Assembly (NCBI GenBank): GCA_964467585.1
Contig: CAYXRF010000005.1
Coordinates: 47,299 to 111,298 of the forward strand
Direction: 5' to 3'
Length of the DNA: 64,000 bases
DNA from: CALVLD01 sp964467585
GTDB lineage: Bacteria; Bacillota; Clostridia; Christensenellales; CAG-138
Shown in pieces: positions 35,223 to 44,586 of this stretch (position 1 is the stretch's first letter; the number at the start of each line of letters is the position of its first letter). A model generated the notes under the pieces. The model was given only the letters and a program-made list of their open reading frames with translations. It was not told the origin of the DNA and did no database searches. Position numbers and translations under genes: made by a program.

Positions 35223-36116
35223 TTGGTTGTGCTTTCACTTTCAAACTGTCCGCCCGCACTGCGCGGCGATATTACAAAGTGGCTTCAGGAGATATCCGTT
35301 GGAGTATACGCGGGGCAGGTCAGCGCAGGCGTCCGCGACCTGCTGTGGCAGCGCGTGTGTGAAAACATAAAAGACGGACGTGCCGTAATGGTTTTCAGCA
35401 CAAATAACGAACAGCGCATGGGCTTTCGTGTTCATCAATGCGAGTGGGAGCCAATTGATTTTGATGGCTTGAAGCTAATGATGAGACCGACTAAGCCCAA
35501 AATCAGTGCATATGCCGACACGCAGCAAAGCAGTCACGCATCAAACTATCACAAGGCAAGGCAAATTACGTCTGCAAAACAGTTTAACAGCAAATATCCG
35601 CGTGACTATTGCGTTATCGATATTGAAACCACAGGGCTTAATAAAAGCTCTGATGAAATTATTGAGCTTGGTGCGCAAAGGGTACGCGGAGGCGTTGCCG
35701 CTGAAACATTTGAAGCATTGATTATATCGCAAGGCGGCGTCCCGCAAGGCATAACCGAGCTTACGGGCATAACAAACGCTTTGCTTGAAAGAAAGGGATT
35801 GACGCTTAAAAACGGCATGACGGCGCTGAAAAAATTTGTCGCTGCGGATAAAATCGTGTGCTATAACGCTGCCTTTGACGTTGGCTTTATAAACCGCGCA
35901 TACGAAAGGCTGGGGATGACCCCGATGGATAACAAATGCTATGACCTGTATGTGTTGGCGCGGAGGTACGTTGATGAGATAACGGATTTCAAATTAGAGA
36001 CACTTGCGCGGAACTTCGGCGTTGACGTGGAGCAGGCGCACAGAAGCTTGGCGGACTGCATCACGACATATCTTGTTTATGAAAAACTGATTGAAAAGCT
36101 ATTGAACAATGATTAA
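35223..36116 (+). CDS. cas2e: Cas2e fused to a DnaQ-like DEDDh exonuclease
   Basis: A 297-residue fusion. Residues 1-90 are Cas2e (MVVLSLSNCPPALRGDITKWLQEISVGVYAGQVSARV-like segment, then RAVMVFSTNNEQRMGFRVH). After a short linker, residues about 120-295 form a DEDDh 3'-5' exonuclease: VIDIETTGL, YNAAFDVGFINRAY and HRSLADC. Such Cas2-DnaQ fusions occur in some type I-E systems, e.g. Streptococcus thermophilus, where the exonuclease trims prespacers. The start is TTG at 35223 after GGAGGAATAGCG. Its 3' end also holds the array promoter. Confidence 0.94.
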   Translation: MVVLSLSNCPPALRGDITKWLQEISVGVYAGQVSAGVRDLLWQRVCENIKDGRAVMVFSTNNEQRMGFRVHQCEWEPIDFDGLKLMMRPTKPKISAYADTQQSSHASNYHKARQITSAKQFNSKYPRDYCVIDIETTGLNKSSDEIIELGAQRVRGGVAAETFEALIISQGGVPQGITELTGITNALLERKGLTLKNGMTALKKFVAADKIVCYNAAFDVGFINRAYERLGMTPMDNKCYDLYVLARRYVDEITDFKLETLARNFGVDVEQAHRSLADCITTYLVYEKLIEKLLNND

Positions 36117-36130
36117 AAATGGCGTATAAT
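36102..36130 (+). promoter_or_regulatory. CRISPR array promoter overlapping the cas2-dnaQ 3' end
   Basis: TTGAAC (36102-36107, inside the last codons of cas2-dnaQ), 17-bp spacer, TATAAT (36125-36130). Transcription would start near 36137, about 9 nt before the first repeat. There is no separate long AT-rich leader. Confidence 0.75.
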
Positions 36131-36145
36131 GGGGGAAATTTAAGT

Positions 36146-39100
36146 CTGTTCCCCGCGCACGCGGGGGTGATCCCCCGTTTTCAATTGCGTCGATGCCGTT
36201 GATTATCTGTTCCCCGCGCACGCGGGGGTGATCCTTATCATGCGATGACCTCCTGGGCGGGCGCCTGCTGTTCCCCGCGCACGCGGGGGTGATCCGCTTG
36301 CAGAGTATGATACCCAAGCTACCTAAGCCTGTTCCCCGCGCACGCGGGGGTGATCCTACTTTTTCGGCCTGTTTTATCGTGCCGCTGGACTGTTCCCCGC
36401 GCACGCGGGGGTGATCCGCCCCACAGCTCCGCGAAAGAGGTATACCATGCCTGTTCCCCGCGCACGCGGGGGTGATCCCGCCAGGGAGGTTAACCCCGGC
36501 GCTTTGCGTTGCTGTTCCCCGCGCACGCGGGGGTGATCCTATCCATCGTCTCATCCTTTCCGCCCGTCATGCCTGTTCCCCGCGCACGCGGGGGTGATCC
36601 TTAAAAGGAGGAAAGAGAAAATGACACAGAATGCTGTTCCCCGCGCACGCGGGGGTGATCCGATGGGCGCGTCCTGCGAGGCACCACGAAGGGACTGTTC
36701 CCCGCGCACGCGGGGGTGATCCGGCAACAAACTAAAGCCGCCGCCAGCACCCACACTGTTCCCCGCGCACGCGGGGGTGATCCCATGATTATGAGGTTAG
36801 CCAGAGCATAGCGCACCTGTTCCCCGCGCACGCGGGGGTGATCCCGCCACGGGAGGCGAGCGCGACTTAACCGACAGCTGTTCCCCGCGCACGCGGGGGT
36901 GATCCGTTCTTCTCGCGCTTCGTTTAGTTCGTCCTGCTCTGTTCCCCGCGCACGCGGGGGTGATCCCGGCGAGTGCATGAGCATAGACACCACACCCGAC
37001 TGTTCCCCGCGCACGCGGGGGTGATCCTAGCCGCCGTTGGTGCCAATTCCTGCGCGTTCGCTGTTCCCCGCGCACGCGGGGGTGATCCTAATGTACATTT
37101 CCGAGTTTGTATGCGGCCTAACTGTTCCCCGCGCACGCGGGGGTGATCCTGCCTGTATAGCTGTCATGGCTTCCATGTCCTCCTGTTCCCCGCGCACGCG
37201 GGGGTGATCCCAGGCTGCCGCCGCGCTTCCTCCGGGCGTTTTCCTGTTCCCCGCGCACGCGGGGGTGATCCTGCAGCAATAGCGACCGGATACGCGCCGT
37301 TCGGCTGTTCCCCGCGCACGCGGGGGTGATCCTAAGCCGCCGCCAGTACCCACACCAGCGACGGGCTGTTCCCCGCGCACGCGGGGGTGATCCTATCCGC
37401 ACCTGTCGCCGTCCCACGCCGTTTTACTGTTCCCCGCGCACGCGGGGGTGATCCTCCCGTTACGGGCTTTTCTTTTCACCGCGTAGGCTGTTCCCCGCGC
37501 ACGCGGGGGTGATCCTCCCGCCATGCCGTATAACGCGCTACAAGCCGTCTGTTCCCCGCGCACGCGGGGGTGATCCCAATTCTTTTTGCATTTTTAATTC
37601 TATTCAAACCTGTTCCCCGCGCACGCGGGGGTGATCCCGCCTCCGGGCGCCCGCTGCATCCGGCAGACTTCTGTTCCCCGCGCACGCGGGGGTGATCCCT
37701 GTGTATTTCATTGTTCTTTTCCTCCTGTTTTCTGTTCCCCGCGCACGCGGGGGTGATCCTGGCGCCGCCATCTCAAAGGCTTCCGCTGCTTCCTGTTCCC
37801 CGCGCACGCGGGGGTGATCCCACAACATTATTGAGCGAGCTTTACGCCTATATCTGTTCCCCGCGCACGCGGGGGTGATCCCTCGTCCTCTGTCCATTGG
37901 ATTTTTTTCATTGTCTGTTCCCCGCGCACGCGGGGGTGATCCTAGAATCAACCAGCACCACCACACCAAAACAGGCTGTTCCCCGCGCACGCGGGGGTGA
38001 TCCTATTTCATGCCGCCCTGGTTCGTAGTGCTTCTGCTGTTCCCCGCGCACGCGGGGGTGATCCTACCTGATATAATGAAGAGGAAATCAGAGATACCTG
38101 TTCCCCGCGCACGCGGGGGTGATCCTCAGAAAAAGAAATAGAAATCAGAACGGCAACGCTGTTCCCCGCGCACGCGGGGGTGATCCCTCGGCAGAGCGGC
38201 ACATATACACTTGATAGCCCTGTTCCCCGCGCACGCGGGGGTGATCCCTTTCTGTCTGCCATCAAAGTAAGAGAGTTTGTCTGTTCCCCGCGCACGCGGG
38301 GGTGATCCCCGGATATTTATATTATTATTGACGAGTTTGCCCTGTTCCCCGCGCACGCGGGGGTGATCCCAAGCGCGGCGGCAATGTCTTCCGGCTCGGA
38401 CGCTGTTCCCCGCGCACGCGGGGGTGATCCCGGCTGAGCGGTTATAATAATAACAGGTGTCAACTGTTCCCCGCGCACGCGGGGGTGATCCCAGCCCCGC
38501 GAGGGGCTTTTATTTTGCCCTGTACTGTTCCCCGCGCACGCGGGGGTGATCCCAGAAAGGAGCTAAACCAATGGAAACAATAAAGCTGTTCCCCGCGCAC
38601 GCGGGGGTGATCCCCACAAGAGGGTTTCCTGCGGTGTTTGCCGCAACTGTTCCCCGCGCACGCGGGGGTGATCCTAATCGAGTTGCCACTTTAACACAAC
38701 AGGCTTTCTGTTCCCCGCGCACGCGGGGGTGATCCGTCAACATCCGCTTGAGTTCTGTCATATACTGGCTGTTCCCCGCGCACGCGGGGGTGATCCTCTA
38801 TCAAATCTTGCGGTGGGAGCCAAGGTTAACTGTTCCCCGCGCACGCGGGGGTGATCCCTCCGATAAGCGAACGGACATTTGATAGAATTCCTGTTCCCCG
38901 CGCACGCGGGGGTGATCCCAGCAACAGCAGCAGCCGCTGTACCGAAACGTACTGTTCCCCGCGCACGCGGGGGTGATCCCAGGGGAAAATTAGTCAGACG
39001 TACAAACCAAATCTGTTCCCCGCGCACGCGGGGGTGATCCCTAAAAGCGCAGGAAAGGAAATGTTATGAACGCCTGTTCCCCGCGCACGCGGGGGTGATC

Positions 39101-41234
39101 CTCAATCGCACATTGTTCAAAATACGATATATGTCTGTTCCCCGCGCACGCGGGGGTGATCCCAGGATTGACCGTAACGGGCGTGTGGGATGAAGCTGTT
39201 CCCCGCGCACGCGGGGGTGATCCCCCGCCTTTTGCTTGCAAAAAATCGGTGGAGGACTGTTCCCCGCGCACGCGGGGGTGATCCCCCTTCCTGCGTTTTT
39301 GAGTGTTCGCATCACTTCTGTTCCCCGCGCACGCGGGGGTGATCCTTTACGGTGCAAGTCCCTCAGATGATGGTTGCCACTGTTCCCCGCGCACGCGGGG
39401 GTGATCCTGGACGAGGGCAAGAGCAACAAGGGCAATCAGACTGTTCCCCGCGCACGCGGGGGTGATCCGCTTGGCTATCAAGTCCAGCTGCTGCACGGTA
39501 GCTGTTCCCCGCGCACGCGGGGGTGATCCTCTCAATCACATTGGCAACCATCGTCTGAGGGACTGTTCCCCGCGCACGCGGGGGTGATCCCCGATTGCAT
39601 TGATTACCGCAGTCTTATCAGCGCTGTTCCCCGCGCACGCGGGGGTGATCCCAGACATTGACACAGGGCTTGAGCAAGCTACAGCTGTTCCCCGCGCACG
39701 CGGGGGTGATCCTGTCACCAACAGGAATATCCTCAACAGCAATCGCTGTTTCCCGCGCACGCGGGGGTGATTCCTGCACTCCGCGCCATTCCCATTTGTT
39801 TGCAGCCTGTTCCCCGCGCACGCGGGGGTGATCCGTACGACCTCCTGCTTATCCGCATAGCCGAAATCTGTTCCCCGCGCACGCGGGGGTGATCCCCCCG
39901 AGAACTACACCGACAACCCGCCGCAGGGCTGTTCCCCGCGCACGCGGGGGTGATCCTCTATCAAATCTTGCGGTGGGAGCCAAGGTTAACTGTTCCCCGC
40001 GCACGCGGGGGTGATCCCTGGTGGAGGGTGTACCCGTGGGGGAATGGGCGCTGTTCCCCGCGCACGCGGGGGTGATCCGCCCCGCCGCCGGTGGTGGAGC
40101 AGATAACAGCCCTGTTCCCCGCGCACGCGGGGGTGATCCTCAAATATCTCGTCACTACAGTGTGGCGTTAGTCTGTTCCCCGCGCACGCGGGGGTGATCC
40201 TTGTGGTCGATTCGCGCCGTTACTTTATCGCCGCTGTTCCCCGCGCACGCGGGGGTGATCCTCAGAAAAAGAAATAGAAATCAGAACGGCAACGCTGTTC
40301 CCCGCGCACGCGGGGGTGATCCCTCGGCAGAGCGGCACATATACACTTGATAGCCCTGTTCCCCGCGCACGCGGGGGTGATCCCGATTTAAGACCATGCA
40401 AAAGCAACGCACGAAGCTGTTCCCCGCGCACGCGGGGGTGATCCTACCAAGAGCATTACACAGTCCTGAAACCGTGGCTGTTCCCCGCGCACGCGGGGGT
40501 GATCCTCGTGCCGCCGTGCCGGTGTTGGCACAAATAGCCTGTTCCCCGCGCACGCGGGGGTGATCCTATGAACACTTGGACGACTCCGAGCGGCACAGCC
40601 TGTTCCCCGCGCACGCGGGGGTGATCCCGGGTGCGACATGGCTCAAGCAGACCAACGGCACTGTTCCCCGCGCACGCGGGGGTGATCCCCACAAGAGGGT
40701 TTCCTGCGGTGTTTGCCGCAACTGTTCCCCGCGCACGCGGGGGTGATCCTAATCGAGTTGCCACTTTAACACAACAGGCTTTCTGTTCCCCGCGCACGCG
40801 GGGGTGATCCTAATCGAGTTGCCACTTTAACACAACAGGCTTTCTGTTCCCCGCGCACGCGGGGGTGATCCGTCAACATCCGCTTGAGTTCTGTCATATA
40901 CTGGCTGTTCCCCGCGCACGCGGGGGTGATCCCAGGATTGACCGTAACGGGCGTGTGGGATGAAGCTGTTCCCCGCGCACGCGGGGGTGATCCTTCCTTG
41001 ATTTTGAGTAGATTTTCTTCTACTGCCTGTTCCCCGCGCACGCGGGGGTGATCCCGAGTTGTTCAATATAAAGAATGACACGAGAGACTGTTCCCCGCGC
41101 ACGCGGGGGTGATTCCTGCACTCCGCGCCATTCCCATTTGTTTGCAGCCTGTTCCCCGCGCACGCGGGGGTGATCCCGTCTCACCATCCACCGCTTGCCA
41201 TTCCTCCACTCGTTCCCCACCGCGGGGGTGATCC
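36146..41234 (+). CRISPR. Type I-E CRISPR array, 83 regular repeats plus one degenerate
   Basis: The 28-nt repeat CTGTTCCCCGCGCACGCGGG(GGTGATCC) recurs every 61 bp from 36146 to 39318 (53 units), then after one 34-nt spacer from 39380 to 41149 (30 units). A shortened repeat at about 41209-41234 ends the array. This gives 83 spacers, nearly all 33 nt (or 29+32 if the variable next base is counted as repeat). The CCCCGCG/CGCGGGG hairpin is the Cas6e site. Two repeats (39746 and 41088) end in GATTCC. The leader side is at 36146, next to cas2; the degenerate end is distal. At least eight spacers occur more than once, leaving about 74 distinct. Confidence 0.99.
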
Positions 41235-41235
41235 C

Positions 41236-42098
41236 TCCGTCATAGGCGGCTCAAGTCCACGCCTGCGCCGTCTCCCAAGACCTACAACGGCAAAGAATAC
41301 AGCTATTATGAGCAGACGCAGACGCAGCGTCGGCTGGAGCGCAAAATGCGTGAGCAGCGCAGAACTGTCACCGCCATGCGTGAGAACGGGTTTTCCGCGG
41401 ATGAAGTCGCGGCGGAGCTTAACGACTATCGCCAAACGCTGAAGGAGTACGGGCGTTTTTCAAAAGCGGTCGGGCAGAAAATACGGCCGGACAGAGTGTA
41501 TGCTGATGGGCTGGGGAGTATGGAAACAAGCGGCTGCTATACAGCCTATTCCGACAGAACCAAGGCTGAATACGCAACGCCGCAAAGCAAGACTCCAACG
41601 CAGGATGCGGATTCTGAAACACTTAGCAACGCACCATTGATGACTGAAACGCCTACTGCCGTTGCACAACTCAATGAGAATCACGCTGAGGGGAAAGAAA
41701 AAACAGTTGAAATTCTGCCAAACGATAGTATAATCGCTATTATGGGTGATAAAGGAATCAGCATTCCCCGTGAAAAATTCACATCCTATGCGCTCAATCC
41801 ACGCAAAGCTTTGGATAAGGTCAAAGCCTTTGAGCAAGCGTTAGGCAATAACCTTAGCAATGCTGATGCTTTGATAAACGACATAGAGCAACAGCTGAAG
41901 TATTTTTCCGCAAAGAGTATGCCTGCGAACAGATATGGCACAAAGTATTCCGTTGAATTACTTCTTACCGGACTGAACGGAAAGCAGGCATATGTCACTA
42001 CCGCATGGATTAGGTATTATCAAAACGGAGAGGTTAAACTGGTGACGGCATATGTTAGCAAGCGACACAAAACCTGTGCTGTTGCCACAGCTGTATGA
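41236..42098 (+). pseudogene. 5'-truncated phage minor capsid (MuF-like) gene with DUF6883-like C-terminus
   Basis: An open frame runs without a start from the last degenerate CRISPR repeat; the first ATG is at 41346. The N-terminal part (PSPKTYNGKEYSYYEQTQTQ, RRLERKMREQRR) resembles the end of the phage minor capsid protein 2/MuF family in Firmicutes. After a variable linker the C-terminal 120 residues (SIPREKFTSYALNPRKALDK ... YGTKYSVELLLTGLNGKQAYVTTAWIRYYQ) look like DUF6883, a domain found at the ends of polymorphic toxins. The overlapping next gene may be its immunity partner. Missing 5' end and domain names are inferred from memory of these families. Confidence 0.6.
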
Positions 42099-42243
42099 CA
42101 GGGTGTGTCTTGACACGGGGCTTTTTGCATCGATTGTTGAAATTTACGAGTCCGGCGTTGCATACGAAGTTGATATCGATATGCCTGACGGCTCAATCAG
42201 CACAGAAACAGTGACGTATGACAGGATTAGGGCTTTGCTGTGA
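42052..42243 (+). CDS. DUF4926-like small protein, possible immunity partner
   Basis: A 63-residue protein whose ATG lies within the end of the preceding frame (47-bp overlap). The pattern VLLPQLYDRVCLDTGLFASI, then VEIYESGVAYEVDIDMPDGS, fits the small beta-barrel DUF4926 family, which often accompanies DUF6883 genes. It would neutralise the toxin end of the MuF-like protein. Function is inferred from neighbour and fold pattern only. Confidence 0.5.
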   Translation: MLASDTKPVLLPQLYDRVCLDTGLFASIVEIYESGVAYEVDIDMPDGSISTETVTYDRIRALL

Positions 42244-42281
42244 TTAACAAGCAATTTTGAATAGGGCAACCACAATAAATG

Positions 42282-42312
42282 GTGTCGTACCAAACCGGTA
42301 CGGCACTTTTTA
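42282..42312 (+). terminator. Terminator after the DUF4926-like gene
   Basis: A 10-bp stem (42282-42291 with 42297-42306, one G-U pair) is followed by TTTTTA. Confidence 0.75.
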
Positions 42313-42375
42313 TATACTTCGAATCCCAAGCCGCAGAAAGTGCGGTTTACTAAATCATTTTAGGAGGATATTACA

Positions 42376-42595
42376 ATGCAGAGCATCCACGAGCTGTTGA
42401 CGGAGTACGGGATTACCGTTCCCGCCGACAAAGGACAGCCCTTGATAAGGCGCCGGCAGAGAACTACCGCACCATAGCCGACTATCAAAGGCAGACGGAC
42501 AAGCTTTCCGCTGCCGAGGCAAAGGCAAAGACGGCGGAGGACGGGCTCAAGGCTTTTGAGGGTGTAAACGTCACAGAGCTGAGGGACAAGGTCGT
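42376..42595 (+). pseudogene. Phage scaffold (GP20-type) gene fragment, frameshifted
   Basis: TAGGAGG precedes the ATG at 42376, and the frame begins MQSIHELLTEYGITVPADK, the N-terminus of phage minor structural protein GP20 (head scaffold). A frameshift near 42440 leads to ENYRTIADYQRQTDKLSAAE followed by AKAKTAEDGLKAFEGVNVTELRDKV, which continues the family. The gene then ends abruptly where a half CRISPR repeat begins (42596). MuF followed by scaffold is normal phage head-gene order, so this and the preceding genes derive from one prophage. Confidence 0.6.
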
Positions 42596-42644
42596 CCGTT
42601 CCCCGCGCACGCTTGCCAAAATAAATACATCACGGGCAAAAATT
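42596..42644. repeat. Half CRISPR repeat joined to the right copy of the 22-bp direct repeat
   Basis: Bases 42596-42612 match the first 17 nt of the CRISPR repeat with one mismatch. From 42605, overlapping by GCGCACGC, the sequence instead matches 26674 onward (22 identical bases, then about 13 of 18). The segment is therefore a junction of two sequences with 8 bp in common. Confidence 0.8.
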
Positions 42645-42679
42645 ACGACAGCGCGGAGGGCGCCGCAGCTCTATGCATT

Positions 42680-44422
42680 TCACAGCTTTAGGAAGCCCTG
42701 CATAAATGCATCGGGGAAGACAAAGGTTTTCTCTCCCACGCGGAAAGCAACGCGGATATGCTTCTGCGCTTTATCAATCCATGTGACCGTGCCTTCGCCA
42801 AATACCTTATGCATGATTGCAGTCCCAACATCCACAACCGAAAGGTCAGACTCCTGCTCCATGGGCTCTTGTGTCGGCGCAGAAGCCAAAGCCTTTGAGG
42901 TATCAGGCTTGTCAATTACGTGGTCTTGCGCAACCGGCGGCAGCTTCAGCGCAATAGGCGCAGTTGACATTTTGACCTGCAAGACAGGGGATTCCACGAT
43001 TTCCTGCTCTTGTACAACTTCGGCTTGCTCCATGGCGGACTGCTGGTTGAAGAACAGACGCTCATATTCCTCACGGCGTATCACTGTATCCCAGCCGCCA
43101 ATATCGTTGCCCCTGTGCTTATCAATGCCGGTATAGGACAAGCTGGAGTCCTCATAGCGTTTGAATTTGAATATGGCGTCATTCATCAGATTTGAATTAA
43201 ACACACCTATGGAGCAAAGCAGCTCAAAATCCTTCACGCCAATACCGGTGACCTTTTTGAACAGGCTCGGTTCAAGCTGAGTGATGACGTCTTTGAGAGA
43301 ACGCTCACGGCAATCGGTGAGGTACATGAACACAGGCACGCGGGTAGCAAACTTGATGAGCTTCTCCTGTATCTGCTTGCGCTTGGATTTGTATTCTTTT
43401 TCATCCTCGGTAAGCTTCTCTTTCTCCTTGGGAGTCTGCTTGTCGTCGCCGTCATTCTTCGCCTTCTTGACAGCATCGGTCTTGTTAATGATGGTTTCAA
43501 TGTCGGAATTGAGACTGCGGAAGCCCTCAATATTCATCAGCGCGTCCAACGCGTCCTTGTTATTCATAAGACGGGTGAGCGTATCATTATCCACATTGAC
43601 GAGCAACGCCGATTCCCAACGCTTGGCAAGCAGTGTGGCAGATGTACCGGCCATGGCGATATCCAGAATGTCCTGCGCGTTGATCTGTATCATCTTCGCC
43701 CCGTCATAGGCGAGAACAGGCAGAAAGCTGATGAACTCCGCCACTTTCTTTTCGGGGTTGCCTTCGTTCACATCGAGGCGGCAGCTGTAATCGGAAATCT
43801 GCCGCAGAGCGCGGTCGAGCGCAAAGTCAAAAACGTAGCACTCCTGCTTCATGATGACGCGTTCGCCGCTGTCATCCTTGACCTCCCACGGTGATTGCAC
43901 GCGAAATGCCGCTTGAAAATAGGTCTCCGGGCTTTTCAGATTGCGCAGCATGAAGATGCCCGTCCACGGGCGAATGGTAACGCCTGTGGTCAGCTTTCCG
44001 CAGGAAAGCGTGATGGTATTTGTTGTTAAAGGATCGCCCATCGCAGCCTGAACGGGAGCAAGCGCGTCAAGCCCCACGCCGGCTTTAGCGCCGGCACAGA
44101 CAACGACTTTATATTTCAGATTGTAGAAACTGTTTTGCCGTTGGGCAAGCAGGTTTGCCATTGCCTGACAGGAAGCCACGCTTGGAAGAAACCACATTGT
44201 GTGCGACAGCACACTCTGCAGTCTGGCGTCCGAGTACGGCATGGGCGGCCGCTTGTCCTGACCCAGCTTCAAGTCGTCCACACTGCTTGGCAGGTAGGAA
44301 CCGCGTATTAGGTCAAGCCACTTTTGCACTTCATTTTCATAGGTGAATCGTGCTTCAGAGCCCTTGCCGTTAGCCGAGAAAAACACATTGAGATCAAACT
44401 CGTTAATCCCGCGTCTTCTCAA
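42680..44422 (-). pseudogene. C-terminal part of a restriction-type DEAD/DEAH helicase
   Basis: A 580-residue open frame lacks helicase motifs I and II but has the C-terminal helicase core: LSCGKLTTGVTIRPWTGIFM (motif V-like) and YFQAAFRVQSPWE (motif VI with Q..R.Q). A charged coiled region (about 330-380) and a C-terminal domain ending VGTAIMHKVFGEGTVTWID (UvrD C-terminal-like) follow. Its 5' end is fused to the start of an unrelated initiator gene, and an Eco57I-like methylase fragment lies upstream. It probably comes from a restriction-modification or defence operon that lost its middle. Confidence 0.6.
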
Positions 44423-44438
44423 CGCGAAAGACCGCCAT
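44403..44438 (-). pseudogene. N-terminal remnant of a mobile-element replication initiator
   Basis: GGGAGGAGGTGAAC lies upstream of an ATG at 44438 that opens MAVFRVEKTRD followed by a stop. This opening is the usual N-terminus of initiator/helix-turn-helix proteins of clostridial integrative elements (MAVFRVEKTRDYTVMSNHHL-type). After eleven codons the sequence switches to the helicase frame, so only the ribosome site and start survive. Recognition is from memory of the family start. Confidence 0.45.
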
Positions 44439-44468
44439 AAAAGTTCACCTCCTCCCAGAAATAGAAAA

Positions 44469-44512
44469 AGCGCGTCTGTCCAGCCTGAATCCCAGGCAAA
44501 AACAGACGCGCT
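44469..44512 (-). terminator. Terminator between methylase remnant and initiator remnant
   Basis: An 11-bp perfect stem (44512-44502 with 44479-44469) with an inner CCTG/CAGG pairing is followed on the minus strand by TTTTTC. Confidence 0.7.
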
Positions 44513-44586
44513 ATGTAATCACTATTCGATTTTGAGCAAAAAAGAAACGGGTCAATAACCCGCAAACCCGCATGATACCTATGTTT

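Noticed and set aside
36099..41220. About thirty minus-strand open frames encoding repeats like GSPPRARGT, ITPACAGN and DHPRVRGEQ
   Set aside because: These are translations of the CRISPR repeats and spacers; the 61-bp unit keeps frames open by chance. No ribosome sites or independent sequence support them.
41170..41442. 90-codon plus-strand frame starting in the last spacer
   Set aside because: It overlaps the MuF-like frame, begins in CRISPR sequence and has no recognisable domain.
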